The translations under genes and the position numbers were made by a program. Below, one piece after another: positions 7,841 through 13,087 of a DNA stretch of 13,087 nucleotides (position 1 is its first letter; each line of letters opens with the position of its first letter). The DNA is taken from the NCBI GenBank assembly GCA_004151065.3, contig NWUY0300068238.1, positions 8,335-21,421 of the forward strand, read 5' to 3'. The notes below the pieces were generated by a model. That model saw nothing but the letters and a program-made list of their open reading frames with translations, did not search any database and was not told the DNA's origin. This DNA is from Larix sibirica (lineage: Eukaryota > Streptophyta > Pinopsida > Pinales > Pinaceae).

Positions 7841-8590
7841 CATTGAACAATCGATTCAACATAAATACAGAGATAAATCAATCCCCCCCTCCCAACTTGA
7901 TTGATGGTCAACCCCGATCATTGGGAGAGCCTAACAAAGTAAATATAGTTGGATGGGAAGAAGTGGGTGGTGGTAGAGGTTGTAGAATGAATGGGAAAAG
8001 GATAAGGATGAATAAGCATAACAAAATAATAACAGCACCTTTGAGATCAAAGTTAAGAAATTTCAAGACCTGAGAATCATAAAAAGAGAACCATGAGATT
8101 ACCTAAACATACTAATGTGAAGAGTGGTCTAATATTGTTTTGTTTGAAGTAGATGGAGAATACAACTGAAGTGAGGAAATGTGCCAAAGTTTGTACTATG
8201 GAGGTGCCTTTTGTAGCCAACAACATTCTCTTTTCCTCTATTTAAAGTATGTTGTCCCAAGAAGGTGTGTTCAATAGCAAAATTTGATTAAGAACGTGGC
8301 TCTGTATCTAGCAAATTAGGATCTATAAATTGAGATATAAACTTTGCACAATGTAATACATGTGTTGAAAAAAAATGTTTTGTAGCTAGGAAAAAAGTAT
8401 TTAAACTAAAACATGAAAGCTTCTAATTGAAGGTTCCTAGTAGGCATATAAAGTTATTCTAACAAAGTATGTTGTGAGGTACATGTACTATAGTACTGGA
8501 TATGTAGTAGAGATATTTGATGGAGAAGAAAAAACCAACTCTGGAATACTTTATTCAAATAAAAACTATAGATAAAGTGTTGAAGAAAGC
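7841..8590. other. Intergenic DNA, no gene seen
   Basis: A 76-codon open frame at 7843-8073 shows no known motif, no conserved-looking composition and no promoter. Nothing else is supportable. Confidence 0.5.
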
Positions 8591-8641
8591 TTTGTTTGTT
8601 TGTTTGTTTGTTTGTTGTTGTTGTTGTTGTTGTTGTTGTTG
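8591..8641. repeat. Compound microsatellite (TTTG)6-(TTG)9
   Basis: Six clean TTTG units (8591-8614) pass directly into nine clean TTG units (8615-8641). The tetranucleotide-to-trinucleotide switch by loss of one T suggests replication slippage after a point change. Likely polymorphic. Confidence 0.95.
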
Positions 8642-9745
8642 CAAACTTTTTCTTTCAATAAATTGGTTTTAAAACAAGGGTTGCATGTTTTTTTATTTTT
8701 TAGATGGAATAAGTGGGATAACCAAGTAGTTCAACGTTGCAAGTGCATTGAGTTACTTTATTTTGTGGGTTAGGAGTGGATTGAGTAGGAAATTATGGAG
8801 GCTTTTGTGGAGGATAGTTGAAGAGAAGCTAGGGAGAAGTTTTCATTCAGTAGCATTATTGCCATGAAGGATATTCTTGTGAAACTTTGAGGAAAACTAT
8901 TTGGGTTTAATGTTAACTACATAATCAAGGGAAATGATATTAAATTCAACATGCATTTGATTCTAGTAATATTTGGGTTGAAGAAAATGCAATGGCATAC
9001 CATGGTTCTGTAGTAATAGAGAACATTAAGTCTTTTGGAAGGCTTCATGTGCCACAATGTTGTTGGTGATGAATAAGGTTAATGGATAGGGATGACAAAT
9101 CAGGATGGTGAGTGTTATGACCTAAAATATGCACACATGTGGCATTCTGGTATTATTACAAGAATCCACCATCGACATATAATGTGTAGCTCATAAGACT
9201 TCTTCATCAGTAAAATAAACATATGTAAAAAATCCAGGAATGGATAAATCACTCTTTAGGCCAACTACACAGGTTTAGAAAAATAAACTCGCATGATGCA
9301 CATGCTTGTCAAAGGAAACTTGCATGATATCACATGGAAAATATATCGAAACTCATGTGGTCATACCAGCATGCATAACATTAACTTTTGCAACGCATTC
9401 AAAGATTTCCAACCACATTTTGTCTCCAAGGAATTTTAATTGGCCTTATTCACATTCTTGGGCTTTCATTAACCCCATACTTATACCTTGAAGCCACTTC
9501 ATGAGAGGGAGTATTAAGATGAAGAAATAGTTGTTTATGGACCTCCATTTGGCCTATACTGAGGAATCCATGAGCATGTATTTCATAAGGATAAATTAAG
9601 AGAAAATTTATGTTGCAAGACTTAATTATTTTAGAAGAGGACCGAGACTTTATTTTCCTAACAATTATTTGAAGCACCATGTTTCCTCTAGGCCAGAAAT
9701 TAATATTTTTGAAAACGATGGTAAACGCTCAAATAAATTTGACGC
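8642..9745. other. Intergenic DNA, no gene seen
   Basis: No frame longer than about 76 codons, no recognised motif and no tandem structure. It could be eroded retroelement DNA, but no diagnostic residue pattern was found. Confidence 0.5.
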
Positions 9746-9764
9746 AAACATTACTACTACAAAT
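9746..9764. repeat. Left target-site duplication of the SINE
   Basis: AAACATTACTACTACAAAT matches 9905-9923 (AAACATTACTACAACAAAT) at 18 of 19 positions and directly flanks the SINE. Confidence 0.85.
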
Positions 9765-9904
9765 TCCCACGGGGGGTAGAGAAATTGGTAATGAGTAATT
9801 GANGCCCATGGGGGGGTAGAGCAATTGGTAATGAGTAATTGAGATGAGAAGTTGTAAATGGAAGGTCACAAGTTCAAATCCCCGTGGGTACTTACTTAAA
9901 AAAA
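9765..9904 (+). mobile_element. tRNA-derived SINE with a duplicated 5' module
   Basis: A non-autonomous retroposon transcribed by RNA polymerase III and moved by LINE machinery. An A-box-like TAGAGCAATTGG (9818-9829) and a B-box-like AGTTCAAATCC (9871-9881) are suitably spaced, and the element ends in a run of As. It is flanked by 19-bp target-site duplications with one mismatch. Its 5' 39 bases occur twice, at 9765-9803 and 9804-9842, differing by AGA(A/C)A in the A-box and by the ambiguous base at 9803. CCCACGGGG (9766-9774) pairs perfectly with CCCCGTGGG (9880-9888), like a tRNA acceptor stem; the inner copy's CCCATGGGG pairs slightly less well. The T-stem is eroded. The LINE at 62-905 belongs to a class that could mobilise such elements, but no shared 3' tail was seen. 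Confidence 0.8.
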
Positions 9905-9923
9905 AAACATTACTACAACAAAT
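9905..9923. repeat. Right target-site duplication of the SINE
   Basis: This is the 3' partner of 9746-9764. It begins within the poly(A) run, so the exact boundary is ambiguous by a few bases. Confidence 0.85.
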
Positions 9924-9998
9924 AGTTCTATTGTTGTAAGGTCATCTTATTTAACTCAGTGTACTTTTTGTAACACACATTTTAAAGTGAAGAGACAA

Positions 9999-10295
9999 CC
10001 TGTTGATGACCTTCAATGGCTTGATGACTATACGCATATTATACTTGCAGGTCTTAAAGGAACTAGCAAATGGTTGTATCATAACTTTCCAATATTCAGT
10101 TCTAGTAGTTTGGATACAATGTGAAAATGTAAAACTCAGTTCTAAGTTTCAATATCTTTGGTATTGCTTCTTCGTTACATCTCTATATACAAGAAAAAAG
10201 AATGAGGTTCTAATGATGTGGGTGTCTCGCTGCATTGCTACATCTCCATATACAAGAAAAAAGAATGAGGTTCGGTTCTAATGATGTGGGTATCT
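9999..10295 (+). pseudogene. Possible LTR-retrotransposon gag remnant
   Basis: In the frame through 10002, residues DDLQWLDDYTHII are followed by GLKGTSKWLYHNFP and SSSLD, then a TGA near 10121. This resembles the L(K/E)G(T/S)A..W(Y/F)..LP pattern of plant retrotransposon Gag. After a frameshift, the next frame carries SLYTRKKNEVLMMWVSR, resembling the (D)L...(K)QK..E....(F/Y)V.R(W/Y) segment that follows it in Gag. That second part is itself duplicated (see 10176-10295). No start codon, protease or nucleocapsid zinc knuckle is seen. The match is by eye and weak; chance similarity is possible. Confidence 0.35.
10176..10295. repeat. Imperfect tandem duplication, period 63
   Basis: TACATCTC(T/C)ATATACAAG, an A tract and GAATGAGGTTC start at 10176 and again at 10239, each followed by TAATGATGTGGGT. 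The second copy has a 5-base insertion (GGTTC doubled). Since 63 is divisible by three, the duplication would keep the reading frame if this was once coding. Confidence 0.88.
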
Positions 10296-11170
10296 TGTTG
10301 ATCACCTAGGATTTTTTTGTTTTGGTTCAAGATCTATATTTAGAAGGTCTTGAATTTAAATTTAGCCTTATCATTGTTTCTTATAATTGTTTTATAAACA
10401 CGCAAATATACTCTCAAAAGGCGATAGTTCACTATGTATTTGCAATTTGTATGCAAGAGATATATTATTTTAATTCAAAAAGCTCCACTGACAATTGTGG
10501 ATTCTGCATTAATTCTTGGATTGACTAAGCTTGGCTCACAATTACGTGCAAGGAAAATTTGAGTCGAACTTGATGAAAACGAATATGACTCGCCTCTGAT
10601 TCATTTTATGATTGAACAAATCTAGCAACACATTCTCTGAATAAATTTTCTCAAGCATTTAACATAGTCCTTCCACAAATCACTTCATTAAATGCTTTCA
10701 CTTACAATTATATCAGTCTGAAGGAGTATAATTCATCCCATTAAAGGAGACTTCTGCCTTAATTTTATCTATTTATCCCTTAAAATGGCTCAACTTTGAA
10801 GAAAACACTAAACACATTGTTGATTATCAAGTACTCTCCTATAACAATTTTCATAATAGATACTTGCATTAAAACATATCTCTCATTATATCCTTCCAAA
10901 AATAGCATCTAATTTAGTCTTTTATGCTATTCCTAAGAATAAAAAATAAACATTTGTGTCAAGTATCCATTGCAAAAGGGTATTGAAAATTCTATGCAAT
11001 CAAGTGCCCCTTCTAAATGAAGCATTAATCATGGTGTCAATCGACAATACTAGTGTTGCAAATATATCTAATTTCCCCCAATATTTCCAATTTTTTTCTG
11101 AGATTTTCAGGTTTCCAATGTTTTTGATATTTTCAAATTTTTCGGATCAAGCTATTGCTTGTCGTTATAA
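10296..11170. other. AT-rich intergenic DNA, no gene seen
   Basis: Short frames without motifs on both strands. No RNA gene, repeat or promoter could be supported before the tandem array begins. Confidence 0.55.
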
Positions 11171-12522
11171 TCCACAATGGTTCACTAAAGTCAACCATGC
11201 ATAGATAATATTCAACAATCTTCAAACATAATCAACCATGGTCAGTTATAGTCAACTACAAAAACCAAATTTATTAATAGTCAACTAGGGTTAACTAAAT
11301 TCAACCAGGGTTCACTAAATTCAACCAGGGTTCACTAAATTCAACCATAGTTCACTAAAGTCTACCATAGTTAACCAACATCAACTGTAGTAAGCCATGG
11401 TTCAGTAAAGTTAGCCATGGTCAACTAAATTCAACCATGGTCAACCAAACATGAACCCTGGTAAACTATGGTTTGGAGATAATATTACCTATATATGTCA
11501 ACCATAAACAACCAAGGTTCATTAATGTAAATGATAGTTAACAAAATTCAAACAATAGTCAACCATGGTACATTAAAGTCAAACATGATTTGCTAAATTC
11601 GACCATGTGCAAAAAAATAGTCAACCATGATTTACTGTGCTCAAATTTGGTGAACTATCATTTAACAATCTTTGTTAACAATGATCATTGCTGGTCAAAC
11701 ATGGAAATCCTTAGCTAAACAAATTCAAGCATGCTTTACTAATGTAAACCATAGTTAACTAAAGCCAAACATAATCACTCATGATTCACTAAAATCCACC
11801 ATGCTTAACTATGGTCAAACTTAATCAACCATGTTCAAACATAGTTAACCGCTATTAACTAAAGTCAACAATGAAAACCATATTGTAGCATTATTCTAAG
11901 CCTTGGTTCACTAAAGTCAACCATGGCTAACTAAATTCAAGCATCATCAAACAGCACTGAACCATGGCAAATTATGATCTAACTTATTCAACCATAATTT
12001 GTCACCCATGGCCAACCATATTCAATGCTAGTCCATTAGAGTTAATCCATGGTTAACCAATGTCAAACAATAGTCAACCATGGTGCATTAAACTTAACCA
12101 TGGTTTTCTAATGTTGACCATGTGAACAATAGTCAACCACGGTCTATTAGGGTCAAACTTAGACAACTACTATTTAACAACCTTCATTAACCATGGTCAA
12201 TATTGGTCAAACATGGTCAACCTAAGCTAAGAAAAGTTCAATCTTGGTTTACTAATATCAATCATGGTTAACTAAATTCAAACATAGTCAACCATGGTAA
12301 ACTAAAAGAAACCACGGTGAAACAATAGTTACCCTTCCTTGACTATGTTCAAACTTATTCAACCATGTTAAAACATAATTAACCATGGTTAAAAATAAAA
12401 TCACCTATGAAAACCATATGGTGAACTAAAGTGAGCCATAGCAAGAGATGGTTCTCTAGTATCTACCATAGCCAAATAAAAGTTATGGATGGTTAAGTAC
12501 GGTCAAACTTAGCCAGCCATTA
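11171..12522. repeat. Hierarchical tandem array (10 -> 20 -> ~510-515 bp)
   Basis: The base unit is 20 bp, close to TCAACCATGG TTCACTAAAT, made of two related 10-bp halves. Seven or so 20-bp units run in perfect register from 11281 to 11420; elsewhere half-unit slips and decay break the phase. Above this is a higher-order repeat: 11401-11460 resembles 11907-11965, 11548-11600 (TCAAACAATAGTCAACCATGG) resembles 12063-12115, and 11815-11880 resembles 12350-12415, offsets of roughly 506-535. A partial third copy may begin near 12418. The motif AACCATGGTT is self-complementary, and GGTCAA gives the W-box core TTGAC on the minus strand many times over. Twenty is not a multiple of three, so it is not coding. 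A degenerate satellite or minisatellite is the best reading. Confidence 0.9.
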
Positions 12523-12581
12523 TAATAAAAAGGGGTTGGAAAAGGGTGCCGACTTTTAAAAATACATGTTTGTAACAAGAG

Positions 12582-12589
12582 CCACGTGG
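12582..12589. promoter_or_regulatory. G-box palindrome CCACGTGG
   Basis: A perfect G-box (CACGTG core), the kind of site bound by plant bZIP and bHLH factors, two bases before a perfect hairpin. No gene with a clear start lies nearby, so its role is uncertain. Confidence 0.4.
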
Positions 12590-12590
12590 T

Positions 12591-12611
12591 GGCAATGTCC
12601 TTGACATTGCC
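12591..12611. repeat. Perfect 9-bp hairpin
   Basis: GGCAATGTC pairs with GACATTGCC around a CTT loop. AGAGC (12579-12583 region) and GCTCT (about 12615-12619) could extend it with an internal bulge that includes the G-box. Short, and of unknown role. Confidence 0.8.
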
Positions 12612-13087
12612 CCTGCTCTATTTGTAGAAAGTTGTAGGAAGGATATATTTGTTTGGAGTTTTGAATGATTAATAAAAGTTAAGTTGAATAAAAATAATGT
12701 ATCCATAAACTTGTTGACAAATTTTTATAAAATTGAGGTTTGCCACCACCTCCACAATTCTCAATAGTCTTACCATTCCCCAAAAGAATGGAGATTAAAC
12801 ATGGAAAAACAATACTCACCATTCNATGGGGACCATTTGAATTAAAGTACCTCCCAACTGCCATCTCTGCCTATACCGGGCAACTACAACTTTTTTATTT
12901 TAAGTTATTAATTTTTCGCTTATTTCGCTCTCGTTATTTCAGGCAGGCCCATAAACAGAAACCAATAACTATGCTTCTATTTTTAATAAATTAGATTAAA
13001 ACGACAACAGAGCTACTGGTGACCTTCTACTCATTGGTTGGTTTTCCGGATGGAGTTAAGGTAATGAGGCTAAAAACGGTAAGCAAG
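12612..13087. other. Right-end segment, possible minus-strand first exon
   Basis: On the minus strand an ATG at 12864-12862 opens MAVGRYFNSNGPH, followed by the ambiguous base (12825) and then GAATG|GTGAGT, a good plant splice-donor sequence, so a short first exon (about 12819-12864) is conceivable. A CCAAT motif lies upstream on the same strand near 13033-13037. I do not recognise the peptide, there is no clear TATA box, and the downstream intron and next exon are not identifiable. On the plus strand, GGTAAGC at 13079 is another possible donor, near the window edge. Treat as unresolved sequence. Confidence 0.2.

Noticed and set aside
7843-8073. 76-codon plus-strand open frame with a Gly-rich stretch
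   Set aside because: No recognisable domain, no promoter signals and no conserved-looking composition; length is within chance for this DNA.
9765-9890. Functional tRNA gene
   Set aside because: The A- and B-boxes and an acceptor-like pairing are present, but the T-stem does not pair, the head is duplicated, and a poly(A) tail with target duplications marks it as a SINE.
11171-12522. CRISPR-like array of 20-bp repeats
   Set aside because: Units are contiguous and degenerate with no unique spacers, and the context is a plant nuclear genome.
11171-12522. Repeat-protein coding region
   Set aside because: A 20-bp period is not a multiple of three, and stops occur in all frames.
12509-12706. 65-codon minus-strand open frame
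   Set aside because: No motif, runs through the hairpin and G-box, and has no supporting promoter or family resemblance.

Overview
This window looks like nuclear DNA from a plant with a large, repeat-rich genome. A gymnosperm (conifer-like) origin is my best guess, because the LINE fragment at the left end reads like the reverse transcriptases I associate with conifers; this is recall, not a search. The DNA is AT-rich, has no operon-like packing, contains microsatellites, SINE/LINE debris and a satellite-like array, and carries two single ambiguous bases (9803 and 12825), as draft assemblies do.

Layout. 62-905 (minus): a decayed non-LTR retrotransposon (LINE) ORF2 fragment with two in-frame TAG stops and several frameshifts. 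1069-2018: dinucleotide microsatellites and a mosaic of shuffled degenerate repeats. 2046-2135: two adjacent inverted repeats. 3206-3290: a compact foldback element with a tRNA-like A-box, half of which recurs in inverted orientation at 1801-1839. 3560-4279 (minus): the only convincing protein gene, a single-exon 239-residue acidic protein (230 residues from the second Met) of a plant-specific uncharacterised type. It has a TATA box, an E2F-like site and promoter tandem repeats upstream, and a plausible poly(A) signal downstream. It lies in a roughly 1.1-kb zone that has kept its CpGs, unlike the rest of the window.

4870-9745 holds no gene I can support. It contains a perfect 43-bp tandem duplication (5336-5421), a purine-strand repeat block (5787-6045) and a compound TTTG/TTG microsatellite (8591-8641). 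9746-9923 is a well-formed tRNA-derived SINE with 19-bp target-site duplications, a duplicated 5' module and a 9-bp acceptor-stem-like pairing. 9999-10295 may be a broken LTR-retrotransposon gag remnant. 11171-12522 is a hierarchical tandem array: 10-bp half units make 20-bp units, which sit inside a roughly 510-515 bp higher-order repeat. The right end (12523-13087) has a G-box, a perfect short hairpin and a very tentative minus-strand first exon.

No interacting gene set is present: one host gene sits in a sea of repeats. The items most worth following up are the nested satellite, the SINE with its duplicated head, and the uncharacterised gene with its E2F-like promoter in a CpG-retaining island.
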